A stretch of 36,409 bases of DNA. Source: Chitinophagaceae bacterium. Lineage in GTDB: Bacteria; Bacteroidota; Bacteroidia; Chitinophagales; Chitinophagaceae. This document shows positions 16,402 through 25,370 of the stretch, piece by piece. A program made the position numbers and the translations under genes. The stretch is from NCBI GenBank assembly GCA_021738605.1, contig JAIPBY010000002.1, forward strand, positions 1 to 36,409, in the 5' to 3' direction. Positions within the stretch are counted from its first letter, which is position 1. Each line of letters starts with the position of its first letter. The notes under the pieces are model-generated. The model saw nothing but the letters and a program-made list of their open reading frames with translations. It did not search any database and was not told the DNA's origin.

Positions 16402-16905
16402 TTATTGGTTTCCGAACTGATGAAGTTCACCAGCCATTTGCTGAATATATTTTTCCTGCTCTGCCTTGTTATCGAGTTGCTTGCGGATCACTTTTTCAGA
16501 AATCTCAATGACCATGCTTCCAATCTGGTTCTTGACATCTGTAAGGGCCGCCATTTTCTGGGCCTGAATGGCTGCCTGTGCATCGGTTACAATCTTGGCA
16601 GCTTCAGCCTTGGCCTGCTCTTTGGCCTCATTGATCATCTTGTCCTTGGTTTCTTTGGCTTCCTTGATCAATTGGGCACGTTCTTCACGCGCTTGGGCCA
16701 TCAGGGCCTCGTTCTCATTCTTCAGCTGGGCCATTTCTGCCTTTACTTTCTTGGCCGTATCCAACGCATCGGTAATGCCTTGCTCACGCTCAGAAAGAGA
16801 CTTGATGATGATACCCCAGGCAAACTTCTTGAGAATGAAAAATACAATCAGGAAGGCCAACAGGGTCCAAACCAAAAGACCAATACCGGGTAATAAAAGA
16901 TCCAT
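16402..16905 (-). CDS. atpF: F1Fo ATP synthase subunit b
   Basis: Subunit b is the stator stalk linking the membrane a subunit to delta. The 167-aa protein has a single N-terminal membrane helix (about residues 5-28, 'PGIGLLVWTLLAFLIVFFILKKFAW') followed by a long charged helix rich in Ala, Glu and Lys that forms the dimeric stalk. Only one b-type gene is present, so the stalk is probably a homodimer. It starts 81 bases after the atpE stop; that gap holds a hairpin and a perfect -7 promoter box and so may allow separate control. Confidence 0.96.
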   Translation of the reverse strand: MDLLLPGIGLLVWTLLAFLIVFFILKKFAWGIIIKSLSEREQGITDALDTAKKVKAEMAQLKNENEALMAQAREERAQLIKEAKETKDKMINEAKEQAKAEAAKIVTDAQAAIQAQKMAALTDVKNQIGSMVIEISEKVIRKQLDNKAEQEKYIQQMAGELHQFGNQ

Positions 16906-16923
16906 GTTCTATATTTTGAATAA

Positions 16924-16931
16924 CAAAGTTA
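16924..16931 (-). promoter_or_regulatory. Putative internal -7 promoter box before atpF
   Basis: The minus strand reads TAACTTTG, a perfect TAnnTTTG match. It would start transcription near 16917, 11 bases before the atpF ATG. No TTG is found at -33, so it is either weak, factor-dependent or a chance match. Confidence 0.35.
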
Positions 16932-16936
16932 AAAGT

Positions 16937-16969
16937 ACTGCATCCTCCGCCCTGTGCATTGGATGCAGT
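16937..16969 (-). other. Intercistronic hairpin between atpE and atpF
   Basis: ACTGCATCC (16937-16945) pairs perfectly with GGATGCAGT (16961-16969) around a 15-base loop. There is no long U-run after it on the minus strand, so it is not a classical terminator. It may protect the atpE 3' end or reduce read-through into atpFHA, which would raise the supply of the c subunit. Confidence 0.6.
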
Positions 16970-16986
16970 GTTTTTTGGCGAAACGA

Positions 16987-17265
<279 letters not shown>

Positions 17266-18360
17266 TTAGTGATGCCCCTCTTCATGACCACCTTCAAGAG
17301 CCTGACCAATAAAGACTGCAGTCAGGTTGGTGAAGATGAAGGCCTGAATAAAGGCAACCATTATTTCAATCATATAAATGAAAACGGCAAATGCGATGCT
17401 AAGTGGAGAAAATCCCCAGCCTGCAACAGCACTCATCGATCCAAAGATGAAAATCAACGTAATAAAGCTCAAAATGATGATATGTCCTGCCACCATGTTG
17501 GCAAAAAGACGGACAATCAAAGCGAAAGGCTTGGTGAATACACCCAAAAGTTCAACCGGTAACATGATGAAGATCCTCACCGGTGTAGGAACACCCGGGA
17601 ACCAGAAGATATGCCCCCAGAAATGCTTGTTGGTGCTGAATAGGATTACAAAAAATGAAATCACACCCAATACCACAGTGAATGCGATATTCCCTGTAAC
17701 ATTTGCAGAACCCGGTATCAAACCGAAAATATTGTTGATCAGGATAAAAAAGAAAACAGTCAACAGGTAAGGCAGGTATTTCATGTATTTCTTTCCAAGA
17801 TTGGGTTTTGCCACCTCATCCCTTACGAAAGTAATGACCGGCTCGATGGCATTCTGCCAGCCTTTGGGTGCTGAGGTAATGCCCTGTCCTTTTTTGTATT
17901 TGTTGGCTACGCTGATCATCAGCACCACAAGAATAATGAGAGCAAGAAACATCTGTACTACATTCTTGGTCAGTGAAATGTCGTAAACATGGACTGATTC
18001 ATCCAGCACCTCAACCCCATTCTCGAGTTTTATTGCATGGATTTTATCGTGTTCCATCTTATAGCCATCATGAGATGCATGGCCATGGTGAAACTTAGAG
18101 GAAGAAAATGAAACCAGCCCTCTCTCTTTGCTCCAAAGGATGATGGGCAGGGGTATTGTAGCATGAAATTCCTCTCCATGTTCCTTCTTGAGCGTAAAAA
18201 AGTGGAACTCATGGGAGTCCTGGATATGCTCCATGATGACTTTTGCTGGGTCAAGCCTTTCGCTACCCGGTTCCTCATTCGCCTTTACGGAAGTGGAAAC
18301 CAGTGCCAAAAAAAGGCCCAGGGTCGCTACCAGCAAAGATTTTAGCCTATGTACACGCAT
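17266..18360 (-). CDS. atpB: F1Fo ATP synthase subunit a
   Basis: Subunit a carries the two proton half-channels against the c ring. The 364-aa protein is long because of an N-terminal signal peptide (LKSLLVATLGLFLALVSTSVKA) and a soluble domain of about 100 residues before the first core helix, as known in Bacteroidota. Core features are 'TKNVVQMFLALIILVVL', 'NNIFGLIPGSANVTGN', and the essential Arg in 'FALIVRLFANMVAGH'. The start at 18360 is chosen because the predicted promoter box lies at 18381-18388, between this ATG and an upstream in-frame ATG at 18438. The tail is His/Glu-rich (GGHEEGHH). First gene of atpBEFHA. Confidence 0.96.
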   Translation of the reverse strand: MRVHRLKSLLVATLGLFLALVSTSVKANEEPGSERLDPAKVIMEHIQDSHEFHFFTLKKEHGEEFHATIPLPIILWSKERGLVSFSSSKFHHGHASHDGYKMEHDKIHAIKLENGVEVLDESVHVYDISLTKNVVQMFLALIILVVLMISVANKYKKGQGITSAPKGWQNAIEPVITFVRDEVAKPNLGKKYMKYLPYLLTVFFFILINNIFGLIPGSANVTGNIAFTVVLGVISFFVILFSTNKHFWGHIFWFPGVPTPVRIFIMLPVELLGVFTKPFALIVRLFANMVAGHIIILSFITLIFIFGSMSAVAGWGFSPLSIAFAVFIYMIEIMVAFIQAFIFTNLTAVFIGQALEGGHEEGHH

Positions 18361-18380
18361 ATACGCCTTGAAATTTTGCG

Positions 18381-18388
18381 CAAAGATA
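18381..18388 (-). promoter_or_regulatory. Putative -7 promoter box of the atpBEFHA operon
   Basis: The minus strand reads TATCTTTG, a perfect TAnnTTTG match, giving a start near 18374 and a 14-base leader before atpB. No TTG is present at -33 (ATTTTA is found instead). The position supports the ATG at 18360. Confidence 0.5.
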
Positions 18389-18427
18389 GCACGGAGTGGG
18401 TTAAAATTGCCCGAAAATCTTAAAAAT

Positions 18428-20233
18428 CTATTCCCCATTTTTCTGTTGCTGCAATGAGATCATTTGTGCATAATTCCCTCCGAGGGCAAGAAGTTCCTCA
18501 TGTTTTCCCATTTCTATCCTTTTACCCTGATCCATGACCAAAATCTGGGTAGCCTGACGGATGGTGGATAACCGATGTGCCACAACAATAGAAGTCCTGC
18601 CCTTGGTTAGCACCGATATGGCCTGCTGGATCAGTTGCTCGGTATGGGTGTCGACTGAAGAGGTTGCTTCATCAAGGATCAGGATAGCGGGATTAAAGAG
18701 CAAAGCCCTGATAAAGGAAAGCAACTGCCTTTGGCCCATGGAGAGGGTGCTTCCTCTTTCCATCACATCATAATCATATCCACCAGGAAGTTGCTCAATG
18801 AAGGCATGAATGCCTATCATTTTGGCTGCTTCCACCACCTCCTGCCTGCTGATGGATGGATCACGAAGGGTTACATTGTCATGAACAGATCCCGGAAAAA
18901 GAAAAACATCCTGCAACACAACAGCTGTTCCTGCACGCAAACTATTGATGGTGAAAGCTTCTATCGGCAAGTCATCAACCAGGATTTCGCCAGATTGGTG
19001 TTGGTAGAGCCTGTTGATCAGGCTGATGATGGTTGACTTGCCGCTTCCGGTATGCCCTACTATAGCAAGGGTCTCCCCTTCGTTGAGCTTGAAATTAAGG
19101 TTCGAGAGTACAGGATGTCCATCTGTATAGTGAAAACCAACATGCCTGAATTCAATCTTCCCTCGAATCTTCATGTCCCTTGCTCCGGGAGCATCTGTCA
19201 ATACATCTGTGTTATCAAGTACAGCCAGTACCCTTTCGCCTGCCACCATGCCCATCTGAAGTACATTGAATTTATCGGCAATGACCCTGAGGGGCCTGAA
19301 CAAAAGGTTCAACAAGAGGATAAAGGAAACAATATTTCCCGCTACCTGAACAGCTTGTTCCCGGTTCAAGTGGTAGGCATCCTTGGCTGCAAACCAAACC
19401 AATATGCCCATGGAAAAGGCCAATACAATCTCCACCACTGGAAAAAAAACAGAATAGGCAAAAATTGCCTGTATGTTGGCATCCCGGTGCTTTCTGTTGA
19501 TGGCCTCAAACCTTTCCTGTTCTCGTTTTTCTGCGGTAAACGCCTGAATAATTTGCATGCCGGAGAGATGCTCTTGCACGAATGCATTCAATGCCGCAAT
19601 CGCGTTTCGGACATTGGTAAATGATTTGTTCACACTCTCTTTGAAAAAATAAGTGGCCATGATCAGGAGAGGGAAAGGAATGATACAAACCAGGGTCAGT
19701 TGCCAGTTGGTATAGAACATAGCAGAAAGAATGGCAACGATAGAGAGAAAATCTGCCAGAATCGGCACCATGCCTTCTGAAAAAATATCATTGATGGATT
19801 CGATATCATTGATTGTTCTGGTGGTCAATGTACCAATGGGCGTTTTGTCATATTGCTTCAAATTGTAGGAAAGCACCTTTTCATAGACCTTTACCCGCAT
19901 GTCTTTTACCACTCGGTGGCCGAGCCAGGAGGTGGTATAAGAAAAGAAAAAACGCATGGCTGTCTCAGCCAGCAAGAGCCCTACCTGCAGCAGGCTGATC
20001 CACAACAGGAAATCCAACACCATTTGGGATCCAGTAGCGCCGGACGCATTGACCCGTTTGAGTGTCAGGTTGATCATCATAGGCCGCAAGGGCGATGCCA
20101 TCGCCAACAACAATGCCAGGGCAATTGACAGGTAAAATTTTCCTGCATAGGGTTTTGCAAAGGCAAAAATCCTGGCCAGCAATGGCCAATCGAATATTTT
20201 TTTCCGGTTTTCTTTCTTTTTATTTTCCATCAT
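18428..20233 (-). CDS. ABC exporter, fused membrane and ATPase domains (MsbA-like)
   Basis: The 601-aa half-transporter has an N-terminal exporter membrane domain of six helices (first at about residues 33-58, last near 300-316), then a nucleotide-binding domain with Walker A 'GHTGSGKS' (393-400), Q-loop 'VLQDVFLF', signature 'LSMGQ' (497-501, a variant of LSGGQ), Walker B 'ILILDE' (517-522) and the H-loop in 'VVAHRLST'. It is expected to work as a homodimer in the inner membrane, exporting lipids, drugs or peptides; the MsbA lipid A flippase role is possible but not shown. It starts 16 bases after the stop of the 728-aa secreted protein gene, so the two are probably co-transcribed. A second ATG follows immediately after the first. 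Confidence 0.93.
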   Translation of the reverse strand: MMENKKKENRKKIFDWPLLARIFAFAKPYAGKFYLSIALALLLAMASPLRPMMINLTLKRVNASGATGSQMVLDFLLWISLLQVGLLLAETAMRFFFSYTTSWLGHRVVKDMRVKVYEKVLSYNLKQYDKTPIGTLTTRTINDIESINDIFSEGMVPILADFLSIVAILSAMFYTNWQLTLVCIIPFPLLIMATYFFKESVNKSFTNVRNAIAALNAFVQEHLSGMQIIQAFTAEKREQERFEAINRKHRDANIQAIFAYSVFFPVVEIVLAFSMGILVWFAAKDAYHLNREQAVQVAGNIVSFILLLNLLFRPLRVIADKFNVLQMGMVAGERVLAVLDNTDVLTDAPGARDMKIRGKIEFRHVGFHYTDGHPVLSNLNFKLNEGETLAIVGHTGSGKSTIISLINRLYQHQSGEILVDDLPIEAFTINSLRAGTAVVLQDVFLFPGSVHDNVTLRDPSISRQEVVEAAKMIGIHAFIEQLPGGYDYDVMERGSTLSMGQRQLLSFIRALLFNPAILILDEATSSVDTHTEQLIQQAISVLTKGRTSIVVAHRLSTIRQATQILVMDQGKRIEMGKHEELLALGGNYAQMISLQQQKNGE

Positions 20234-20249
20234 TCATGCATCCCACCGC

Positions 20250-22436
20250 CTATTGGTCCCTGTTGGAAAAAGCCTTGATGAACAAGGCCCCTAGGTTCTT
20301 GTGTGGGGGTATATAATTATCGAACCGTTCTTTTGCCACGCCTGTATTGAATTGCTTCTCCAGTTGATGCCAGATGCTGATCCAGTCTACCCCTTGCCCT
20401 AACCTGACGGACTCATTGATCATTTTCAATACCGGCTCATTGACAAGCTTGGTACCCACTTCTTTCGATGAAACGATATGGGCATCAGGGCAAATATTCA
20501 GCACAGTATTTAGGTTCTGGAAACTGCCGCAAGATCCCAAAACAATGATCTTGGCAGATGCAGGAAGCTGGTTGACTGTATACTTGAGGTGATAACTATG
20601 GCCGCGGTGAATAACAATTGTCGGCTGGAGGTTTTGAGCACGCAAATAACCAATCAACAAGGCCTGGGCCTTTGCATCAGGATCATCCCCCATCGAATTA
20701 TCCAAGGGGAGATTGGCAAATATCCATACGGGCCTGCCCACCAAAGACTTGATTTCAACCCAGTTCTCCTCTTGCACAATTTGCCATTCTTTTTTTCCCC
20801 GGAACATGGACATGAAGTTGGCAAATGACTCCTTTCCATCTTTGTCTCCGTAGTAAAAAACCTGTTGTACAATACGCCCGGCAGTGTCAGAAAGATTGGA
20901 CAAGGGAAGCGCATAAACAGGAGGAATACCATACTTCTGGGAAAGCAGCTGGGAGCTATCTGAGGCAGACATGAACAGCAGTTTGAGGATGTCATAAATG
21001 GCCACACCTCTTCCATTGCCAAGTGATTGTTGTTGTTTGAGGTTGTTCTCAATTTCAACCTTGACCAAATCCCTTATGGCTGTGTTGCTGATGCTCCCAT
21101 AAGAATCGGCCACATCTACAGCATCTTCAAGGTTTAGGTTTTTTTCCAATCCACGCACAAATCCCTTGATCAGGAGTTTTGCATTTTCTGCTGGCATGCT
21201 GGACAAGAAAAGATCGAGCTTGTTGTACGCAGCGGCCATCCTGACAAATTTCTTGAATCGGTCAAACCTCACTTCCATCAGCAGTGCATCTCCCCCACGC
21301 TTTTGCATGCGTCCCATCATCCGGTTGTATACACCCGTGTAGCTGGAGGTATAGATGACCTCTTCGCCAGTTACAATGATATAATACAATTCTGCGGCCC
21401 CAAGCGGTTCTAGAATCTTGAAGCGAACTGCTTCTGGCTCATCATGCAAGGCGTTGATCTCATTGATAAATATTTCCTCAGCCTTGCGTTTGATCATGAT
21501 TCCCATTTCCTCAAAAAGGATAGGCGTATCCTTTGCAAGCATATCATCCATGAACTGGATCTGGTTCTTGACCAACAACCGGTAGTAGGCGAGATTGTCT
21601 GTGGCAGTAGATTTGATGCTATCAACAGAAATTCTTCCTTTGAGGATGGAATGCAAAAACGGGAAAATCAATCTTCCTGAACTTTCATCAGCAATACCAG
21701 TGATCAGTTTCACCAGGGTATCGTCAATTGACCTTATCTTTTTCCCAATGGGTGTAGCAGCAGCAGCTGCATAATTGTAAAAGCTGGAGGGAAAATGATG
21801 TGCAGCAAGGATGATGAGGCTGTCTGCGAATGAAGCTTGAAGATAAGGTTCAATCCGGGAAAGGACCAGCTCTGGATGCAGTACAGCAAACTGCTTGAAC
21901 ATGATTATTCTTGATGAATCCAATGCTAGGTTTTCAAAAAAAACTGAATTTTCTCCCAGCAGCAACTTGTTGATGGTGTATGGAAAATAATCCACAATCC
22001 CAGCAATACCCATTCCCCTGATGTCCAGCCGCATGTATTGCCTATACGCTTCCAGCAAGGTTGCAGCTTCAGTGGCAGGCAGGGTATTGGAACGGAATGA
22101 CCGCAGTAAATCTTCAAGCAGGATGTTCAAACCAGACAAATATTTGACCTTGATCCGGTGGTCAGCTGCACCGTTTTTTTCAATTTCCAGCTGGAGTGCA
22201 TCGGTTTGTCGGGTATAGATATCGGTCAGCAACAGATCAAGATCCTGGTCCCTGCTGATGACAATCATTTTATCTGGCTTCCCGTCCAGCGCACAAATCC
22301 TTGATTGCAAGCCGTCAATATCCTCATGCAATTTTACCCTCCTGATGTCAATAACGGTATGGCTGCTGTCTTGGCCAGCAGCTGAAAAAGCCATAAACGG
22401 TAATAAAATCCATATAAACCTACGCAAAAGGAACAT
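20250..22436 (-). CDS. Uncharacterised secreted protein with a C-terminal caspase-like (clan CD) His/Cys pattern
   Basis: I do not recognise this 728-aa protein. It has a signal peptide (residues 1-21, ending 'FSAAG') and a long, mostly helical middle (about 60-500) without repeats I can define. The last 210 residues look like an alpha/beta fold: strand 'RIVQQVFYYGD' (521-531), strand 'VWIFANL', strand 'PTIVIHRGHSYH' (605-616), strand 'AKIIVLGSCGSF' (628-639), and 'AHIVSSKEVGTKLVNEP' (652-668). A His (610 or 613) after one strand and Cys 636 after the next is the arrangement of caspase-like clan CD peptidases; catalytic activity is an inference. The gene lies directly upstream of the ABC exporter and is divergent from the response regulator. 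Confidence 0.85.
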   Translation of the reverse strand: MFLLRRFIWILLPFMAFSAAGQDSSHTVIDIRRVKLHEDIDGLQSRICALDGKPDKMIVISRDQDLDLLLTDIYTRQTDALQLEIEKNGAADHRIKVKYLSGLNILLEDLLRSFRSNTLPATEAATLLEAYRQYMRLDIRGMGIAGIVDYFPYTINKLLLGENSVFFENLALDSSRIIMFKQFAVLHPELVLSRIEPYLQASFADSLIILAAHHFPSSFYNYAAAAATPIGKKIRSIDDTLVKLITGIADESSGRLIFPFLHSILKGRISVDSIKSTATDNLAYYRLLVKNQIQFMDDMLAKDTPILFEEMGIMIKRKAEEIFINEINALHDEPEAVRFKILEPLGAAELYYIIVTGEEVIYTSSYTGVYNRMMGRMQKRGGDALLMEVRFDRFKKFVRMAAAYNKLDLFLSSMPAENAKLLIKGFVRGLEKNLNLEDAVDVADSYGSISNTAIRDLVKVEIENNLKQQQSLGNGRGVAIYDILKLLFMSASDSSQLLSQKYGIPPVYALPLSNLSDTAGRIVQQVFYYGDKDGKESFANFMSMFRGKKEWQIVQEENWVEIKSLVGRPVWIFANLPLDNSMGDDPDAKAQALLIGYLRAQNLQPTIVIHRGHSYHLKYTVNQLPASAKIIVLGSCGSFQNLNTVLNICPDAHIVSSKEVGTKLVNEPVLKMINESVRLGQGVDWISIWHQLEKQFNTGVAKERFDNYIPPHKNLGALFIKAFSNRDQ

Positions 22437-22532
22437 TCAATGTAAAATTAAGACTTAATTTCCAGCACCACCTTTGTAGATCGCTTAACAATTTAATAAT
22501 CCAGCTTGAAGGTGTTATCCTGATCCTTAAGT

Positions 22533-22540
22533 TAACTTTG
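22533..22540 (+). promoter_or_regulatory. Putative -7 promoter box of the response regulator-kinase operon
   Basis: TAACTTTG is a perfect TAnnTTTG match and would start transcription near 22547, 12 bases before the ATG at 22559. That excludes the in-frame TTG at 22538. The nearest upstream TTG (22506-22508) is 24 bases away, long for a -33 element. Confidence 0.5.
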
Positions 22541-22558
22541 TGTAAACAACCCTTTATC

Positions 22559-23239
22559 ATGGCGCCAGCCGCAAAAAAAATCCTGATTGCAGATGATGAA
22601 CCCGATATTCTGGAAATCATCACCTACAACTTGCAGCTCCATGGATATGATGTGGTTACTGCCAAAGATGGAGACCAGGCCCTGCAAAAAGCCCGGGAAA
22701 CCAATCCAGACCTGATCATCCTCGACATCATGATGCCCAAGAAAAATGGCATTGAGGTCTGTAAAATACTAAGATCTCAACCAGCATTTGAAAATACACT
22801 GATTGTTTTCCTTACTGCCTTGAACGACGAACTCTCCCATGTAAAAGGACTTGAATTTGGGGCTGACGACTTTATCAGCAAACCAATCTCACCGAAAGTA
22901 ATGGTTTCAAAAGTGAACGCATTCTTCAGAAGGGTTGCCAAGCCTGAAGACTCCAAGGCGGTTGAGCTGGGTGATCTCAGGATTGAACCTGAAGAATACA
23001 TGGTCTATTACAAGGGACAACCCATCAGCCTTGCCAAAAAAGAGTTCGAATTGCTCAATTACTTGGCCTCAAAGCCCGGAAGGGTCTTTTTGCGCAATGA
23101 GATCCTGAACCAGATCTGGGGCAGCGAGGTGATTGTTGGAGACAGGACTATTGATGTACACATTAGAAAAATAAGGCAAAAACTGGGCGTAGATTGCATT
23201 ACTACGGTCAAAGGTGTTGGCTATAAATTTGACATCTGA
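22559..23239 (+). CDS. OmpR/PhoB-family response regulator
   Basis: The 226-aa protein is a two-domain transcription factor. The receiver (1-120) has the acidic pair in 'IADDEPDILE', phospho-acceptor D56 in 'LIILDIMMPKKNG', Thr in 'FLTAL' and Lys in 'FISKPI'. The winged-helix DNA-binding domain (130-226) contains 'LAKKEFELLNYLASKPGRVF' and the recognition region 'DRTIDVHIRKIRQKL'. OmpR/PhoB proteins bind tandem direct repeats with about 11-bp spacing. The kinase gene follows after 39 bases. The phosphate link comes from neighbours (PlcP-like and polyphosphate genes), not from the sequence itself. Confidence 0.95.
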   Translation: MAPAAKKILIADDEPDILEIITYNLQLHGYDVVTAKDGDQALQKARETNPDLIILDIMMPKKNGIEVCKILRSQPAFENTLIVFLTALNDELSHVKGLEFGADDFISKPISPKVMVSKVNAFFRRVAKPEDSKAVELGDLRIEPEEYMVYYKGQPISLAKKEFELLNYLASKPGRVFLRNEILNQIWGSEVIVGDRTIDVHIRKIRQKLGVDCITTVKGVGYKFDI

Positions 23240-23278
23240 GTTAGGCCTAAATAAGCGTTGAATACTGTAGATTGCAGC

Positions 23279-24334
23279 ATGTTCGATTCTAAGAACTATT
23301 CTCCCCAAACTATTGCTTTGTTTTCAGCCACCTCGGTTGGCCTGATGGCTGCATTGATCGGTGGATGGATGTCCAACAGCATGGTTGGTGCCCTTGTTAG
23401 TTTATTGATCATTTTTTGTTTCACATTTTGGGTTGTACGCTTCTTGGTTGAAAAATTTATTCACCGGCAGATCAAATTGATTTATAAATTCATCAACCAA
23501 ACAAAAGCGTCAAAAAGAGAGGAGTTTTTTCAGAAAAAAATATTGCCCATGCAAAGACTTGAAGATGTTGGTGAAGAGGTTTTGCAGTGGGCTGACCAAA
23601 GAAAGGTGGAGATGGAATTGCTTGAAAAAAATGAAGCCTTTAGAAAGGAATTCCTTCAGAACCTCTCCCATGAATTCAAAACGCCAGCATTTGCCATACA
23701 GGGTTATCTGGAAACCCTTTTGGCGGGAGCCCTCGATAACCCTGAAGTCAGTCACAAATTTCTTACCAACGCTTTCAAGAATACAGAACGGTTGATCAAC
23801 CTGATTTCAGACCTCGACGAAATCACAAAACTCGAAAGCGGCAAACAAGAACTCCATTACCAGAATTTTATCATTCAAGACCTGATCAATGACGTGTATG
23901 AATCATTGACCATCAAGTCCGTGGCCAAAAACATCCATTGCCAGATCAAGAAAGGATGTGAGCAACCCATCAGGGTCTATGCAGACAAGGAAAAGATCAG
24001 GCAGGTATTGATCAACCTGGTTGACAATGCAATCAAGTACGGTAACCAAGAGGGAAAAGTTGAAGCAAGCGTTTACAAGACAGATGACAAAACCGTTCTA
24101 GTGGAAATAACAGACGATGGCATTGGCATTGCAGAAGAGCATATCTCAAGAATCTTTGAAAGGTTCTACAGGACTGACTATGGCAGGAGCAGAAACATAG
24201 GAGGAACAGGACTAGGCTTGGCCATCTGCAAACACATCGTTGAAGCCCATGGGCAATTCATTCAAGCAAGAAGCACACCGGGCATTGGCACTACCTTTGG
24301 CTTTACCCTGAAGAAAATAAAAGAACAGGTTTAA
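23279..24334 (+). CDS. Sensor histidine kinase (PhoR-like)
   Basis: The 351-aa membrane kinase has two N-terminal helices (about 13-31 and 36-58) with almost no periplasmic loop, no visible PAS domain, a short linker, then the HisKA domain with phospho-acceptor His 131 in 'NLSHEFKTPAFAIQGYLETL', and the ATPase domain with the N box 'LINLVDNAIKYG', G1 'ITDDGIGIAEEH', F box 'FERFYRTD' and G2 'GGTGLGLAICKHIV'. The compact sensor suggests it reads a membrane partner or inner signal, as PhoR does through Pst/PhoU. The ATG at 23279 is preferred over a TTG at 23258. Its stop overlaps the convergent glycosyltransferase stop in TTAA. Confidence 0.94.
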   Translation: MFDSKNYSPQTIALFSATSVGLMAALIGGWMSNSMVGALVSLLIIFCFTFWVVRFLVEKFIHRQIKLIYKFINQTKASKREEFFQKKILPMQRLEDVGEEVLQWADQRKVEMELLEKNEAFRKEFLQNLSHEFKTPAFAIQGYLETLLAGALDNPEVSHKFLTNAFKNTERLINLISDLDEITKLESGKQELHYQNFIIQDLINDVYESLTIKSVAKNIHCQIKKGCEQPIRVYADKEKIRQVLINLVDNAIKYGNQEGKVEASVYKTDDKTVLVEITDDGIGIAEEHISRIFERFYRTDYGRSRNIGGTGLGLAICKHIVEAHGQFIQARSTPGIGTTFGFTLKKIKEQV

Positions 24335-25365
24335 GCCGACGCAATCAAGTCCATTGGTGCTTCAACGAGGCTAGACAACTTACCATGAACCACTGACTCG
24401 ACTATTTTTTCAACTGGTGTTGACAAAGAGAATGGCAAAGATTGTCCACCATCAAAAATCCACTTGTTAAAATATGCAGGGAAATAATCATCAATGGCAT
24501 CAACTACTGCTACATTAAATTCCTTCAAAGCGGCAGCATTACAGGCCTGCTCATATTGCCCATGCATAGGTAATACCATCAACTGCTTACCCAAATACAG
24601 CGCTTCAGCAGGGGTCTCAAACCCTGCTCCAGTAATCACACCATGAGATCTGATCAGGCTATCATCAAACATGGCTTGACTCAAAGGCAAAAATTTTATA
24701 TTGTCTTCCTGAACCACAGCATCGACCTTCTTTGAAAAAAGATGAAACTTAAAATTTTTTAATCGTTGCAGCTGCTTGACTACCACATGATCTGCATAGT
24801 GCCCAAGATAGACGGTTATATGCCCCTCATTGACGGGTGTGGCATTCAGGATGGAAGGTTTGATAACAGGAGAAAATATATTGTTATCATACTGTTTGAA
24901 ATGAAGCCCTACAGATCTTGTTCCTGTCGCATAGTTGGACAATACCCATTCTCCCAGTGGATTTTTCACTTTGGGCCGAGGCACTTTTTTACTTACAAAA
25001 CTTGCCTGATGCCCAAAATGGACAGATGGAATACCTTTTAATTTGCATGACAAAGACGTGATGCATTCAAAATCATTGATGACCAAATCGTATTTTTCAA
25101 TGGGAAGAAATCTTGCTTCACTGAATATCTTTCGAAACCGTACTCCAACAATAGTCTTCATCACATCTATACCCCCTGACTGCTCATCATACTGCAAACT
25201 GACCCCTTTGCTTCTGTATGCAACAGGCATTGACGTTTTTAATGCACTGTTGTTACCGCTGAGAAAAATATCAACATCGCCGTATTTTTGCAACAGCGGT
25301 ACAATTGCGTTTGCCCTGCTGATATGGCCATTTCCGGTGGCCTGAACTGCATAAAATATTTTCAT
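24331..25365 (-). CDS. GT-B fold glycosyltransferase (MurG/MGT-like), candidate glycolipid synthase
   Basis: The 344-aa protein starts 'MKIFYAVQATGNGHISRA', the GxGH opening of GT-B glycosyltransferases (residues 11-14), and has the C-terminal sugar-nucleotide site 'GVITGAGFETPAEALYLGKQ' with 'MHGQYEQACNAAAL' (residues 242-280), as in MurG, diacylglycerol glucosyltransferases and the MGT family. The acceptor cannot be read from sequence. It lies 5 bases downstream of the PlcP/LpxH-type metallophosphoesterase gene, so they share a transcript. In phosphate-limited proteobacteria a PlcP lipase and the Agt glycosyltransferase replace phospholipids with glycolipids; the same pairing here suggests that role. 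Confidence 0.85.
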   Translation of the reverse strand: MKIFYAVQATGNGHISRANAIVPLLQKYGDVDIFLSGNNSALKTSMPVAYRSKGVSLQYDEQSGGIDVMKTIVGVRFRKIFSEARFLPIEKYDLVINDFECITSLSCKLKGIPSVHFGHQASFVSKKVPRPKVKNPLGEWVLSNYATGTRSVGLHFKQYDNNIFSPVIKPSILNATPVNEGHITVYLGHYADHVVVKQLQRLKNFKFHLFSKKVDAVVQEDNIKFLPLSQAMFDDSLIRSHGVITGAGFETPAEALYLGKQLMVLPMHGQYEQACNAAALKEFNVAVVDAIDDYFPAYFNKWIFDGGQSLPFSLSTPVEKIVESVVHGKLSSLVEAPMDLIASA

Positions 25366-25370
25366 CAGGA

